A stretch of 64,000 bases of DNA, from contig NZ_PYOG01000007.1 of assembly GCF_003026815.1 (NCBI RefSeq), positions 120,073-184,072 on the forward strand. Reading direction: 5' to 3'. This document shows positions 63,752-64,000 of this stretch, piece by piece. The notes beneath the pieces were generated by a model. It was not told the DNA's origin. It saw only the letters and a list, made by a program, of their open reading frames with translations, and ran no database searches. The translations under genes were made by a program, and so were the position numbers. The stretch comes from Photobacterium damselae (GTDB taxonomy: Bacteria > Pseudomonadota > Gammaproteobacteria > Enterobacterales > Vibrionaceae). The first letter of the stretch is position 1, and every line of letters begins with the position of its first letter.

Positions 63752-64000
63752 AAAGACTCCATCATTAAAAGCAAAAAACTAGAAAATAAGTGCACTGAGA
63801 TACTTACAACATAACATTGCTGTTATGGTATAGAAGGCTCTACTAAAAAATAGATTTAAGGTAAGCACTCAATGCATAGTAATGGTGTTCAATTAAATCC
63901 ATATTGTAAAATACACGAAAAAATTAACACGGAAATAAATAATAGAAATTTAATATACTTTGAATTTCTAAATCACCCTGATTTAATTAATAATTGAAAT
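63752..64000. other. AT-rich window end (no gene seen)
   Basis: About 250 bases holding the promoter of the secreted-protein gene; nothing else recognised before the window ends. Confidence 0.45.

Overview
This is a chromosomal window from a Vibrionaceae bacterium, most likely Aliivibrio (Vibrio fischeri or a close relative). The evidence is a luxO-luxU phosphorelay divergent from a single Qrr-type small RNA gene beside uvrB, AT-rich intergenic DNA, and core-gene order shared with other gammaproteobacteria. I see no rRNA, tRNA, CRISPR array, insertion sequence or prophage. Most of the window is core genome, so the unusual signals are mainly regulatory or lie in small orphan genes.

Layout: (1) 1-8.8 kb: end of a CBS-domain gene, YihY-type membrane protein, AsmA, then dcd, udk and mrp, divergent from metG. 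(2) 9.1-14.8 kb: cystine transporter tcyP with a CoA-disulfide-reductase-like flavoprotein, a second dicarboxylate/amino-acid symporter, and an orphan membrane-anchored protein. (3) 14.9-34.9 kb: a block familiar from E. coli, serS-rarA-lolA-ftsK-lrp on the minus strand, then trxB-cydD-cydC-aat-bpt-infA on plus, clpA-clpS on minus, cspD and icd. (4) 35-44 kb: rluE, mnmA-hflD-purB, then norVW (nitric oxide detoxification) lying between purB and roxA, where E. coli has phoPQ, plus a DUF1294 gene. (5) 44-52.4 kb: an EAL/GGDEF gene pair with opposing cyclic-di-GMP activities, facing the oppABCDF peptide-import operon. (6) 52.8-58.9 kb: small orphan genes, moaACDE without moaB, a Lon-N-domain-like protein and a YvcK/YbhK homologue. 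(7) 58.9-63.8 kb: luxU-luxO, qrr1, uvrB and a small secreted protein.

Functional links: luxO/luxU/qrr1 form the quorum-sensing relay core, with a perfect LuxO-type palindrome between the divergent luxO and sigma-54 qrr1 promoters. norVW has two tandem NsrR-like operators around its likely promoter. ftsK and uvrB each have a LexA-like box. A PurR-like box precedes mnmA-hflD-purB. Start codons were moved from the longest open frame where ribosome-binding sites or family length argue for it (yihY, dcd, udk, rarA, lolA, lrp, cydC, purB, roxA, moaA, luxO and several orphans). No clearly new multi-gene system is visible. The best candidates for something undescribed are the 41-codon gene at 53325, the ParB-motif orphan at 53534, the 19-bp palindrome at 33452, and the tandem direct repeats at 12151.
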